From: JBBQXK01 sp052387255
GTDB taxonomy: Bacteria > Pseudomonadota > Alphaproteobacteria > Rhodobacterales > Rhodobacteraceae
Length of the DNA: 64,000 nucleotides
Direction: 5' to 3'
Assembly: GCA_052387255.1 (NCBI GenBank)
Contig: JBQTJI010000043.1
Span: forward strand, 30,972-94,971
In this document: one piece after another, positions 8,065 through 16,714 of the stretch
How the letters are laid out: each line of letters begins with the position of its first letter
Position numbering within the stretch: the stretch's first letter is position 1
Position numbers and translations under genes: made by a program
The notes under the pieces: model-generated
Told to the model about the DNA's origin: nothing
The model's input: the letters and a program-made list of their open reading frames with translations, nothing else
Database searches by the model: none

Positions 8065-8574
8065 TTGTTGACCGGGCGGCAGGCGGCAGGTGGCGGGCCG
8101 TCGCGGCGGGCGGCGCTGTCGGCGATGCTGTCGGTCGGGCTGGCCCCGCTCTTGCCGCCATCCGCTGCCTGGGCCGACGCGCCCCATGCCGCGCTTGGGG
8201 CCGTGCTGGACACGTTGCTGCCGGACGACGGGCTGACGCCCGCTGCCACCGCGCTGGGCCTTGACGCCGAACTGCGCGACCTGCTGGCCGGGAATGACCT
8301 GCTGTCGCGGCTGTTCGCCACGGCACTCGACTGGATGGACAGCCAGGGACCGCGCCCGTTCCGCGACCTTTCCCCTGCCGACCGCACGGCGATGCTGGCG
8401 GCCATGGCGGCGTCGGACCCGAACCTGATCCCGGGGCGGTTCTACCACGTCGTCCGCGCGCTGGCGGTCGAACTGTACTATGCCCGGCCCGAGGCGCTGG
8501 CGGGCCTGCCGCTGCGGCCGGCACCGCAGCCTTTCGGCTATCCGCCCCAGGGCGACCCGCCGCGATGGGGCTAG
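8065..8574 (+). CDS. Tat-exported small subunit of a GMC dehydrogenase (gluconate 2-dehydrogenase subunit 3-like)
   Basis: About 169 residues beginning at one of two adjacent TTG codons (8065 or 8068) directly after the preceding stop. The N-terminus SRRAALSAMLSVGLAPLL is a twin-arginine-type signal, followed by a helical domain (ALGAVLDTLLPDDG ... LTPAATALGLDAEL ... ADRTAMLAAMAAS ... FYHVVRALAVELYYARPEAL) typical of gluconate 2-dehydrogenase subunit 3. This subunit carries its folded flavoprotein partner across the membrane. The gene overlaps the GMC oxidoreductase gene by 10 nt, which supports the pairing. The start codon is not certain because both options are TTG. Confidence 0.75.
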   Translation: MLTGRQAAGGGPSRRAALSAMLSVGLAPLLPPSAAWADAPHAALGAVLDTLLPDDGLTPAATALGLDAELRDLLAGNDLLSRLFATALDWMDSQGPRPFRDLSPADRTAMLAAMAASDPNLIPGRFYHVVRALAVELYYARPEALAGLPLRPAPQPFGYPPQGDPPRWG

Positions 8575-10214
8575 CGGTCGGCCACGACGCCGTCGTCGTC
8601 GGGTCCGGCGCGGGCGGGGCGGCGGCGGCCTGGCGGCTGTGCGACCTCGGCCTGCGCGTCCTGCTGCTGGAGGCGGGTCCGGCCTTTGACCCCGTCACCG
8701 ACTATCCGCTGGACAGCCCCGGGTGGGAACGGCGGGGCTTTCCGGTCAGGCCGGGCAGCCGGGCCACCGTCGCCTGGGGCGATCTGGGCAGGCTGGACCC
8801 TGCCGACGACGATCTTGCATCGTGGTCGGCGGCGGGTTTTCCCTGGCGGCTGCCGCCGGGGTCCCCCCGCCCCCCGGTGGCCGGGGGCTATGCCCATGTG
8901 CGGGGCGTGGGCGGCAGCACGCTGCACTTTGTCGGCGAGGCGCACCGCCTGCACCCTGCGGCCTTCCGCCCCCGTGCCGCGACCGGCGAGGGGCAGGACT
9001 GGCCGCTGACCTACGACGATCTGGAACCCCACTATGCGCGGGCCGAGGCGGTGATCGGTGTCGCGGGGGCCACATCCGGCACGGATGGGCGCTGGCGCAG
9101 CACGGACTATCCCCTGCCACCGCATCCGCTGGGCCCCGGTGCCCTGGCGCTGGTCGCCGCCGGGGCGCGGATCGGGCAGGCGTGGCAGGTCAACCCCCGC
9201 GCCGTCCTGTCGATGCCCTATGACGACCGGCCCGCCTGCAACTATTGCGGCCAGTGCGCGCGGGGCTGTCCGCTGGGCGACAAGGGGTCGGCCGATGTGA
9301 CCTTCCTGCGCCGGGCGCAGGCCACGGGGCGGCTGCATCTGGTGGCGGATGCCATTGTGACGCGCCTGCACCCCGCGCCGGACGGGCGCATCGCGCGGCT
9401 GACGGTGGTGCGGGGCCGCAGCGTGGAACAGGTCGAGACGCCGCTTCTGTTCCTGGCGGCGGGGGCGGTGCAGACGCCGCGCCTGCTGCTGCTGTCCGCC
9501 GGGCGCGACGCGCCGGACGGCATCGCCAACGCCTCGGGTCAGGTCGGACGGCACTTCATGGAAACGCTGGCCTGGCGCGCGGCCGGCCTGGTGCCGGGCC
9601 TGACCGGCAGCCACCTGGGCCTGCCGGCCGATGCCGTCTGGTGGGGGCCGGGACCGGCGCATGGGTTCCGGCTGAACCACGGCACGGCAGAGCGGGGGCT
9701 GAACGGCCCGATCAGCTATGTGTCGCGGTTGATGCCGGGGTTCGGCGCGGGGCTGAAGGCGGCGTTGCGCGCAGGGTTCGGGTCGGCACTGGCGGTCGTG
9801 GCGATCGGGCAGGTCGTGCCCGACGGCCGGTCGCGCGTCGATCTGGACCCTTCGGGGCGCGACGAGCGTGGGCTTCCGCTGGCGCGGATATCCTCGGTTC
9901 TGACAGGCGCATCGCTGGACCGGCTTCGGGCGATGCGCGACGCCACCCGCGCCGTTCTGGCCGAAGCCGGGGCCACGCTGGCGGAAGAGGCGGGCAGCCG
10001 CGACGGGTTTCTGTCGACCCATGTGTTCGGCACCGCCCGGATGGGAACCGACCCCGCCCTGTCGGTCGCAGGCCCCGATTGCCGGGCGCATGACCACGCA
10101 AACCTGTGGATCACCGACGCCTCGGTCTTTCCCGGCACGGGGTTCGGAGAGGCACCGGCGCTGACGGTGATGGCGCTGGCCCTGCGCGCCGCCGAGGCCG
10201 CCGTGGCTCGGTAG
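8565..10214 (+). CDS. GMC-family FAD oxidoreductase (periplasmic dehydrogenase large subunit)
   Basis: 549 residues. The FAD-binding motif VVVGSGAGGAAAAWRL lies near residues 10-25, the ADP-ribose aspartate region is LLLEAGPAFDP, and RGVGGSTLHFVGEAHRL follows. A cysteine motif, CNYCGQCARGCPLGDKG, is found in gluconate/sorbitol dehydrogenase-like members. The C-terminal GMC domain carries the catalytic His in STHVFGTARMG and the FAD cap LWITDASVFPGTGFGEAPALT. It lacks its own export signal and probably crosses with the Tat-borne small subunit encoded just upstream. No cytochrome c subunit gene is adjacent, so the electron acceptor is unclear. The substrate is probably a sugar acid, polyol or alcohol. 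Confidence 0.85.
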   Translation: MGLAVGHDAVVVGSGAGGAAAAWRLCDLGLRVLLLEAGPAFDPVTDYPLDSPGWERRGFPVRPGSRATVAWGDLGRLDPADDDLASWSAAGFPWRLPPGSPRPPVAGGYAHVRGVGGSTLHFVGEAHRLHPAAFRPRAATGEGQDWPLTYDDLEPHYARAEAVIGVAGATSGTDGRWRSTDYPLPPHPLGPGALALVAAGARIGQAWQVNPRAVLSMPYDDRPACNYCGQCARGCPLGDKGSADVTFLRRAQATGRLHLVADAIVTRLHPAPDGRIARLTVVRGRSVEQVETPLLFLAAGAVQTPRLLLLSAGRDAPDGIANASGQVGRHFMETLAWRAAGLVPGLTGSHLGLPADAVWWGPGPAHGFRLNHGTAERGLNGPISYVSRLMPGFGAGLKAALRAGFGSALAVVAIGQVVPDGRSRVDLDPSGRDERGLPLARISSVLTGASLDRLRAMRDATRAVLAEAGATLAEEAGSRDGFLSTHVFGTARMGTDPALSVAGPDCRAHDHANLWITDASVFPGTGFGEAPALTVMALALRAAEAAVAR

Positions 10215-10277
10215 TGCCGCGAACCATCGGCCCGTGCGATGCCGGACGCGGCGCAGGCTTGTGACGAAAAACCCGCC

Positions 10278-10297
10278 TGCCGCAATATCTTGCGGCA
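10278..10297. terminator. Stem-loop after the GMC oxidoreductase gene
   Basis: A perfect inverted repeat with 8-bp arms (TGCCGCAA / TTGCGGCA) and a TATC loop, 64 nt after the stop codon at 10214. There is no run of T after it, so it may be a weak terminator or an mRNA-stabilising hairpin. The surrounding 222-nt gap up to 10436 holds nothing else I can name apart from a ribosome site (AGAAGG) for the next gene. Confidence 0.4.
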
Positions 10298-10436
10298 CGT
10301 TCCTCAGGTAGGGCCAAAGCATCGCAACGACGGCGCGACTTTGCTTCAATCTTGCAACACCTTTGCCCCGAAAGCGCCACGTCGGCGGGGTTAATCTTTC
10401 TGCACCGTTGCGAGGTCGACCGAAAGAAGGCACAAA

Positions 10437-11369
10437 TTGGGCAAGATTGAGGCAATCCGCCACAAAGTGCGGGATATCGGGCGACAGGTGCGGCGAGAGA
10501 TCGCATCACGCCCCATCGAGGGTGAAGCAGGCGTGCTGTCGCAGATCACGGGCGCATTGGTCAGGGCTGTGCTGGTGATGGTGCTGGTCGCCACGCCGTC
10601 GGTCCTGGTGCCGGGCACCGGCATGGACGGCAAGCAGATGGTGGCGCTGGTCGCGCTGTTCGCGGGCATCCTGACGTTTGTCGAGTATTTCTCGACCTAT
10701 CCCGGCCTGATCGAGTTCCGCGACGCAGCCCCCTACAACCGCACGCGCTATGTCATGCTGTTCCTGATGGTGTTCCTGCTGTCGGTCGCGGCGCGCAACG
10801 ACGTGGCGCCCTCGACCACGGGCGCGCTGGTGGCGGCCCTGGCGCATGTGATGGGGGCGGCGCTGGACTTTCCCTACAGCCCGGTGCGGCTGGTCACGTT
10901 GATGCTGACCGAGGGGCGCGATCCGGCGATGGCCCAGGACGTGCGCGCGGCGGCGGGGGCGGCCTACATGGTGGCGCTGCTGGTCCTGTGCGTGTTCGTG
11001 CTGGTGCTGCGGTTGCGCCAGTGGCCGGGGCAGGACCGGGCGTTCAACGTCTGGGTGAACCTGCCGACCTTCGATCCGACCGCAGGCGGCGACGTGGTGG
11101 CTCGACTCGAACGCGACGCGCGTGCCAATCTGGCGATGGGGTTCGTGCTGCCCTTCGTCATTCCGGCGGTGATGCAACTGGGGGGCATGGGCCTTGGCAC
11201 CTTCGACCTCGCGGCACCGCAGACGCTGATATGGACGATTTCCGCCTGGGCCTTCCTGCCTGCCAGCCTGTTCATGCGGGGCATCGCCATGGGCCGCATC
11301 GCGTCGCGCATCCGCGACCGGCGGCGGCAGGTGGCCGAAGGTATGGCGGGCGAGTTCTCGCCGGTCTGA
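10437..11369 (+). CDS. Multi-pass membrane protein of unknown function
   Basis: 310 residues starting at a TTG with AGAAGG about 7 nt upstream. At least six hydrophobic segments are visible: ALVRAVLVMVLVATPSVLV, MVALVALFAGILTFVEYF, YVMLFLMVFLLSVAA, the block around ALVAALAHVMGAA, AYMVALLVLCVFVLVL, and two near the C-terminus (LAMGFVLPFVIPAVMQLGG, LIWTISAWAFLPASLFM). The N-terminal 35 residues are charged and cytoplasmic. No catalytic motif is seen. The reading frame ends inside the start region of the EEP phosphatase gene, so the two are probably coupled. I do not recognise a named family. Confidence 0.75.
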   Translation: MGKIEAIRHKVRDIGRQVRREIASRPIEGEAGVLSQITGALVRAVLVMVLVATPSVLVPGTGMDGKQMVALVALFAGILTFVEYFSTYPGLIEFRDAAPYNRTRYVMLFLMVFLLSVAARNDVAPSTTGALVAALAHVMGAALDFPYSPVRLVTLMLTEGRDPAMAQDVRAAAGAAYMVALLVLCVFVLVLRLRQWPGQDRAFNVWVNLPTFDPTAGGDVVARLERDARANLAMGFVLPFVIPAVMQLGGMGLGTFDLAAPQTLIWTISAWAFLPASLFMRGIAMGRIASRIRDRRRQVAEGMAGEFSPV

Positions 11370-11377
11370 TCCTGCTC

Positions 11378-12430
11378 TTGGTGCTGGCGCGGCCTGTCAT
11401 GGCCGAGGGGCTGCGGCTGGCGACGTGGAATGCCGAACTGGGGCGCGCGGGGCCGGGGCTGCTGCTGCGCGACATCCTGAAGGGCGACGACCCCCAGATC
11501 GCGGCGGCGGTGCAGGTCATCGCGGCGCTGGACGCCGACGTGCTGCTGCTGACCGGGGTCGATTTCGACCACGGGCTGGTGGCCCTGACGGCGCTGGAAG
11601 CATTGCTGCCGGGCGCGGGCTATCCGCACCTCTTGGCCCTGCGGCCCAACACCGGCATGGCCACGGGGCTGGATTTGGACGGCGACGGACGGCTGGGCAG
11701 CCCCCGCGACGCGCAAGGCTGGGGCCGGTTCGCGGGTGCGGGCGGGATGGCGATCCTGTCGCGCGTTCCGGTCGACCGCTCGGCGGTGCGCGACCTGTCG
11801 GCGATGCTGTGGCGCGACCTGCCGGGCGCGATCCTGCCGCCCGGATACCTCGAAGCCCACGCCGCAGTGCAGCGGCTGTCCACGACGGGGCACTGGGTGG
11901 TGCCGCTGGTCCTGCCCGGCGGGGGCCGCCTGACGCTCTTGGCCTGGCACGCCACGCCCCCGGTCTTCGACGGCCCCGAAGACCGCAACGGGCGGCGCAA
12001 CCACGACGAGGCAGCGCTGTGGCTGCGGCTGATGGAGGGCACGCTCGGCCCGGTGCCCGAGGTGCCGTTCGTCATCATCGGCGACGCCAACCTTGATCCC
12101 GAAGATGGCGAGGGGCGCAGGCAGGCCATCCGATCCCTGCTGTCCCACCCCGCCCTGCAGGACCCCGCGCCCAAGGGCACGCACGGCCGCACCGAGCCCG
12201 CCCACAAGGGCGACGCAGCGCTGGACACCGCGCTGTTCGATCCGGGGCCGGGGGGCCTGCGGGTGGACCTGGTCCTGCCCTCGGCCGACCTGACCGTGAC
12301 CGCATCGGGTGTGCTGTGGCCGCCCGACGGCGACCCGCTGGCCGCCACGCTGCGCACGGCAAGCCGCCACAGGCCGGTCTGGGTGGAGGTCGACTTGCCC
12401 ACCCTCCGATCACGCCCACGGCTCCCATGA
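11378..12430 (+). CDS. Secreted endonuclease/exonuclease/phosphatase (EEP) family protein
   Basis: About 350 residues. LRLATWNAELGR is the N-terminal EEP metal-site motif, with further family blocks AILSRVPVD, FVIIGDANLDPEDGEGRR (catalytic GDxN) and RVDLVLPSADL, and a C-terminal SRHRPVWVEVDL (H of the SDH motif). A hydrophobic stretch LAGLILLLVLARPVMA just before the domain is a signal peptide, so translation must begin upstream of 11381. No ATG is available, only CTG 11366 or TTG 11378, and the true start may overlap the preceding gene. An EEP gene before leuB is, in my recollection, common in Rhodobacteraceae. Substrate unknown. Confidence 0.8.
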   Translation: MVLARPVMAEGLRLATWNAELGRAGPGLLLRDILKGDDPQIAAAVQVIAALDADVLLLTGVDFDHGLVALTALEALLPGAGYPHLLALRPNTGMATGLDLDGDGRLGSPRDAQGWGRFAGAGGMAILSRVPVDRSAVRDLSAMLWRDLPGAILPPGYLEAHAAVQRLSTTGHWVVPLVLPGGGRLTLLAWHATPPVFDGPEDRNGRRNHDEAALWLRLMEGTLGPVPEVPFVIIGDANLDPEDGEGRRQAIRSLLSHPALQDPAPKGTHGRTEPAHKGDAALDTALFDPGPGGLRVDLVLPSADLTVTASGVLWPPDGDPLAATLRTASRHRPVWVEVDLPTLRSRPRLP

Positions 12431-12609
12431 CTTGGCAGTGGCTCGCGCAGAGCGCAGAGCCCCTGACCCGAGGCTTTCCACACCCCACAGTGTTCACTTT
12501 GCGTTCTTGCCATTCGGTCTCTGCCCGGCTAGCATCGCACGTCACCGAATGATAGGATTCGAACGCCGACAATGCTTCCTGACGTTCAACATGTAGGCAC
12601 TCCGAGACC

Positions 12610-13755
12610 ATGCGATACACCTACTATGATTTCTTTGCCGGGGGCGGCATGGCCGGGTTTGGACTCGGTTCGGAATGGCAGTGCCTGTTCGCGAACGACA
12701 TTGACGAAAAGAAGGCCGCGAGTTACCGGGCCAACCGACGCGAAGGAAAGGAACTCTTGCTCAAGGACGTGGCAAGGGTCACCCCGGATGAGATTCCCGG
12801 CATTGCCGATCTGGTTTGGGCCTCGTTCCCATGCCAGGATCTCTCGCTGGCGGGCAAGGGTGCCGGACTGGAAGGCAAGCGCAGCGGCACGTTCAAGCCT
12901 TTCTGGCAGCTTGTCCGCGACCTTGACGCCGGAAGGCGGGGCCCGAAGATGGTCGCCATCGAGAACGTCTATGGGGCGATCACAAACAATGGCGGGCGCG
13001 ACTTTGCAACGCTTGCGGCATCCTTTTCCGATTTGGGGTATCATTTTGGTGCAGTGGTCGTCGATGCGGTTCACTTCCTGCCTCAGTCGCGCCCACGGTT
13101 CTTCATCATAGGCGTTCGAGGTGATCTTTGTGTTCCTGATGGTGCAGCACAGCATGCTCCATCGGCTGTCTGGCACCCGCCAGCTTTGATCGAAGGCCAT
13201 GGCCTATTGTCGGCGAAGGCCAAGTCTCGCTGGCTCTGGTGGAACTTGCCAGTTCCGCAAGCGCGCGAATCGTCGCTGTCCGGCCTGATAGAGGCAGACC
13301 CCAAGGGCGTGAAGTGGCATACGACAGCAGAGACGAAATACCTGCTCGACATGATGACCGATCTGAACCGCAAGAAGGTCGAGGCGGCCAGGCTGCTTGG
13401 TTCCAGGGTCGTCGGCACGATCTATCGCCGCACGCGGCCCGACTCGGCAGGCGTAAAGCGTCAACGGGCTGAGGTTCGTTTCGATGACATCGCAGGATGC
13501 CTGCGCACACCCGCAGGTGGTTCGAGCCGACAGACCATCATGATCGTCGAGGGCGATACGGTACGTTCGCGCCTGCTTTCCCCGCGCGAAGCGGCTGCGC
13601 TGATGGGCCTGCCCGACACCTATGAACTGCCGACCCGGTACAACGATGCCTACAAATTGGCAGGGGATGGCGTGGTTGTCCCTGTTGTCCGCCATCTGGC
13701 GGCGTCGATTCTTGAACCCGTGTTGCGGCGCAATCGACTGGCCTTGGTCGCGTGA
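12610..13755 (+). CDS. DNA (cytosine-5-)-methyltransferase, probable restriction-modification enzyme
   Basis: A 381-residue C5-MTase. Motif I is DFFAGGGMAGFGLG (residues 8-20). Motif IV is ASFPCQDLSLAG with catalytic C75. Motif VI is ENV at 118-120, motif VIII QSRPRFFIIG at 159-168, and motifs IX-X appear near RLLSPREAAALMGLP and YKLAGDGVVVPVVRHLA. The target-recognition region lies at about 180-300; I cannot read its sequence specificity. The gene sits 20 nt before a GIY-YIG nuclease gene on the same strand, between the EEP gene and leuB, and is less GC-rich than both. This suggests a mobile type II restriction-modification pair. A 179-nt gap precedes it with no clear promoter. Confidence 0.92.
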   Translation: MRYTYYDFFAGGGMAGFGLGSEWQCLFANDIDEKKAASYRANRREGKELLLKDVARVTPDEIPGIADLVWASFPCQDLSLAGKGAGLEGKRSGTFKPFWQLVRDLDAGRRGPKMVAIENVYGAITNNGGRDFATLAASFSDLGYHFGAVVVDAVHFLPQSRPRFFIIGVRGDLCVPDGAAQHAPSAVWHPPALIEGHGLLSAKAKSRWLWWNLPVPQARESSLSGLIEADPKGVKWHTTAETKYLLDMMTDLNRKKVEAARLLGSRVVGTIYRRTRPDSAGVKRQRAEVRFDDIAGCLRTPAGGSSRQTIMIVEGDTVRSRLLSPREAAALMGLPDTYELPTRYNDAYKLAGDGVVVPVVRHLAASILEPVLRRNRLALVA

Positions 13756-13774
13756 CTTCCGTTAGGTATCGATC

Positions 13775-14494
13775 ATGGCCGATCGAAACCCGGATGATAC
13801 CAACTTTCCACCTTTCGAGACCGAGGATCTTCGGGCGAACCTTGCCGCTTTCATTGCCGCGCCGTTCAACGATCCTGTATTGGGCCGTGCCCGTCCGGTA
13901 GGTTCGTTCACCTGGGGCGTGTACGCGTTCTTCGACTATGACGGGGAGCCGATCTATGTTGGCCAGACCAAAGAGAAGATCAGCACGCGCATACGGCGGC
14001 ACCTGACCAACCAGCGCACGGATGCCGCTGCTATGTCTGTGCTGGACCCGTTCGAGGTCTACGAAATCGAAGTGTGGCCGCTGCCGCAGTTTGAGAAGAC
14101 GTCGAAGGCGGACCTTGCGGCCAAGGCCCATCTGGACGCGCTAGAGCACCTTGTCTACACCTCTGCTGTGGCCGACAGCACGTTCAAGGCTGTGTTGAAT
14201 GAGAAAGATCCGCCCGCGCCGACGGTTGCTGTCATGGCACCACCGTCATTGCGCCATCGGATCGTTTCAGAGCATGTGCACAGGATCAGGTCACACCCCG
14301 ACTTTCGCACAGCTCGCCGTGCGCTGATCATTTCGCGCCTGGCTCAGGTCATCGCCGAGCGCAAGGTCCAAGGCGGCTTGCGTCGGGTATTGCTGACCCA
14401 AGCCAAAAGGCTCCAATGGCTGGCGGATCGCCGCTACCACGCCCTTGGCGGCGCGGCTTCTGTCGAGATCGAGGCGAGCGGCGAGGAAGACTGA
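13775..14494 (+). CDS. GIY-YIG nuclease, likely restriction endonuclease partner
   Basis: 239 residues. A GIY-YIG fold is read at residues 44-125: GVY at 48-50, YVG at 61-63 in GEPIYVGQTKEKIS, the catalytic-type arginine in TRIRRHL (72 or 74), and a candidate metal-binding glutamate E124 in LEHLVY. The C-terminal half (RHRIVSEHVHRIRSHPDF, RLAQVIAERK, RVLLTQAKRL) is helical and basic, suitable for DNA contact. Its position directly after a cytosine methyltransferase gene makes a type II restriction role the best guess, but I do not recognise a characterised enzyme. An accessory repair or nicking role is the alternative. Confidence 0.72.
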   Translation: MADRNPDDTNFPPFETEDLRANLAAFIAAPFNDPVLGRARPVGSFTWGVYAFFDYDGEPIYVGQTKEKISTRIRRHLTNQRTDAAAMSVLDPFEVYEIEVWPLPQFEKTSKADLAAKAHLDALEHLVYTSAVADSTFKAVLNEKDPPAPTVAVMAPPSLRHRIVSEHVHRIRSHPDFRTARRALIISRLAQVIAERKVQGGLRRVLLTQAKRLQWLADRRYHALGGAASVEIEASGEED

Positions 14495-14604
14495 GACAAC
14501 GCGATGCCTACGGGGGCACAGTGGGGCGAGGAGTGCGCAAGCTCAACTGTGAAGAAAGCGTTAGCGGAATGAGATAGTCTGTTGTTTATCAATAGCTTGA
14601 TGCT

Positions 14605-14622
14605 CCTAACACACGTGTTAGG
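14605..14622. promoter_or_regulatory. Inverted repeat upstream of leuB
   Basis: 8-bp arms CCTAACAC / GTGTTAGG around an AC centre, 75 nt before the leuB start. The 203-nt gap 14494-14696 is AT-richer than its surroundings up to this point. It could be a terminator stem for the restriction-modification genes, though no T-run follows, or an operator for leuB. Confidence 0.35.
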
Positions 14623-14696
14623 CCCGCGCGACCCCGCTTGACCCCGTCAGTGGCATTGGCTAGGCCACCCGCGACCCCCGAACAGGAGCCGAGCCC

Positions 14697-15803
14697 GTGG
14701 CCAACCCTTCCCTTCTCATCCTGGCCGGCGACGGCATCGGCCCCGAAGTCATGGACGAGGTGAAGAAGATCATCGGCTGGTTCGGCAGCCGCCGGGGGAT
14801 CGTGTTCGACGTGAGCGAGGATCTGGTGGGGGGCTGTGCATACGACGCCCACGGCGTGCCCCTGACCGACTCGACGATGGCCAAGGCGCAGGCTGCCGAC
14901 GCGGTGCTGCTGGGGGCCGTGGGGGGGCCTGCCTACGACAAGCTCGACTTCAGCGTGAAGCCGGAACGGGGCCTTCTGCGGCTGCGCAAGGAGATGGACC
15001 TGTTCTCGAACCTGCGCCCGGCGCAGTGTTTCGATGCGCTGGCCGACTTCAGCAGCCTCAAGAAAGAGGTCGTTGCGGGCCTCGACATCGTCATCGTCCG
15101 CGAACTGACCAGCGGCGTCTACTTCGGCGAGCCGCGCGGCATCTTCACCGAGGGCAACGAACGGGTCGGGATCAACACCCAGCGGTATACCGAATCCGAG
15201 ATCGCAAGGGTCGCGCGGTCGGCGTTCGAGCTGGCCCGGCGGCGGTCGAACAAGGTCTGCTCGATGGAGAAGGCCAACGTCATGGAATCGGGCATCCTGT
15301 GGCGCGACGTGGTGCAGGAGGTGCACGACAAGGAATACCCCGACGTGGCGCTGACCCACATGTACGCCGATGCGGGCGCGATGCAGCTGTGCCGCTGGCC
15401 CAAGCAGTTCGACGTGATCGTGACCGACAACCTGTTCGGCGACATCCTGTCGGACATGGCGGCGATGCTGACCGGGTCGCTGGGGATGCTGCCCTCGGCC
15501 AGCCTGGGCCTGCCGATGGCGAACGGGCGGCCGAAGGCGCTGTACGAACCCGTCCACGGCAGCGCCCCCGACATCGCGGGCACGGGCCGCGCCAATCCCA
15601 TCGCCTGCATCCTGTCGTTCGCCATGGCGCTGCGCTATTCCTTCGACCTCGGGGCCGAGGCGGCGCGGGTCGAGGCGGCGGTCGAGAAGGTGCTGGCCGA
15701 CGGCGTGCGGACCGCCGACCTGATGGGTCCCGAAGGTGGCGTGCCGGTGTCGACGCAAGCCATGGGCGACGCGGTGGTCGCAGCGCTGGAGGCCAGCCTC
15801 TGA
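14697..15803 (+). CDS. leuB: 3-isopropylmalate dehydrogenase LeuB
   Basis: Oxidative decarboxylation of 3-isopropylmalate to 2-oxoisocaproate, the third step of leucine synthesis, NAD-dependent. The 368-residue protein shows LLILAGDGIGPEVMDEV, the substrate loop ERGLLRLRKEMDLFSNLRPA, RELTSGVYFGEPRG, and the metal and substrate site VTDNLFGDILSDMAAMLTGSLGMLPSAS, with the NAD region PVHGSAPDIAGTGRANPIA. The start is a GTG with AGGAG about 9 nt upstream. It stands 7.2 kb from leuD, with the oxidoreductase genes, the EEP gene and a restriction-modification pair in between. Confidence 0.97.
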   Translation: MANPSLLILAGDGIGPEVMDEVKKIIGWFGSRRGIVFDVSEDLVGGCAYDAHGVPLTDSTMAKAQAADAVLLGAVGGPAYDKLDFSVKPERGLLRLRKEMDLFSNLRPAQCFDALADFSSLKKEVVAGLDIVIVRELTSGVYFGEPRGIFTEGNERVGINTQRYTESEIARVARSAFELARRRSNKVCSMEKANVMESGILWRDVVQEVHDKEYPDVALTHMYADAGAMQLCRWPKQFDVIVTDNLFGDILSDMAAMLTGSLGMLPSASLGLPMANGRPKALYEPVHGSAPDIAGTGRANPIACILSFAMALRYSFDLGAEAARVEAAVEKVLADGVRTADLMGPEGGVPVSTQAMGDAVVAALEASL

Positions 15804-15811
15804 CAGCGGTC

Positions 15812-16675
15812 GTGCCCGCCCATCTGCGCGGGGCGTTGCTGGGGCTGGCCGCCTTCGGCCTGTACGCCCTGTACGACATCACCATCAAGTACCTGGGCGG
15901 TGCCTACAGCCCGGTGCAGATCCTGTTCTGTGCCGGGCTGTTTGCCCTGCCAATGGTTCTGGCACAGGTGCAGGCGACGACAGGCCCCAAAGGCCTGCGG
16001 CCCGTGCTGCCGGGCTGGATGGCCCTGCGCGCGCTGGTGGCGCTGGTGAACGGCGTGCTCGGGGCCTTTGCCTTTGCCCTGCTGCCCTTGGCCGAGGCCT
16101 ATGCCGTGTTCTTCACCATGCCGCTGATGATCGCCCTTCTGGGCGTGTTCCTGCTGGGCGAGCCGATGGACCTGCGGCGCGGGCTGGCCGTCCTGTGCGG
16201 GCTGGCGGGGGTGGCCGTGGCCCTGCAGCCGGGGCAGGCACCGGTGACGGCGGGGCACCTCGCGGCGCTGGCTGCGGCGGCGCTTGGCGCGCTGAACTAT
16301 GTCATCCTGCGCCGCACCGGGCGGGTCGAGCGTCCGGCGGTGCTGCTGTTCTGGCCGATGGCGGTGCAGTTGGGGGCGACCGGGCTTGCGATGCCGTTCC
16401 TGTGGCGGCCGATGCCGCCATCGGACCTGGCGCTGACCCTGCTGATGGCGGTCGAGCTGGTGGCGGGCGGGCTGGTCATCATCGCGGCCTATCGCGCGGC
16501 GCCGGTGATCGTCGTGGCCCCCATGCAGTATTCGCAGATCCTCTGGGGCGTGGCCTTCGGGGCGCTGTTCTTCGACGAGGGGCTGGACCTGCCCACGGCC
16601 ATCGGCATCCTGATCATCGTGGCCTCGGGTCTGGTGATCCTGACGCATCGCCCGCTTGCGGAAAATCGCGCCTGA
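15812..16675 (+). CDS. EamA-family (DMT superfamily) membrane transporter
   Basis: 287 residues made of two EamA repeats with about ten membrane segments, for example LLGLAAFGLYALYDITIKYL, ALVALVNGVLGAFAFALLPLAEAYAVFF and VIVVAPMQYSQILWGVAFGALFFDE. The last is the usual EamA repeat-2 signature. DMT proteins of this type export metabolites or amino acids; the substrate cannot be read. The GTG at 15812 was chosen as it lies 8 nt after the leuB stop and gives a short cytoplasmic N-terminus. It is paired with a second EamA gene 39 nt downstream. Confidence 0.82.
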   Translation: MPAHLRGALLGLAAFGLYALYDITIKYLGGAYSPVQILFCAGLFALPMVLAQVQATTGPKGLRPVLPGWMALRALVALVNGVLGAFAFALLPLAEAYAVFFTMPLMIALLGVFLLGEPMDLRRGLAVLCGLAGVAVALQPGQAPVTAGHLAALAAAALGALNYVILRRTGRVERPAVLLFWPMAVQLGATGLAMPFLWRPMPPSDLALTLLMAVELVAGGLVIIAAYRAAPVIVVAPMQYSQILWGVAFGALFFDEGLDLPTAIGILIIVASGLVILTHRPLAENRA

Positions 16676-16714
16676 GGGTGCTTCCCGCTTGCGCTTTCGG
16701 GACCGAGGCGCGAC

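Noticed and set aside
12545..12575. GGATTCGAAC string resembling a tRNA T-arm, as a possible integration site for the restriction-modification genes
   Set aside because: The flanking bases do not pair into a T-stem on either strand and no acceptor or anticodon arm is present.
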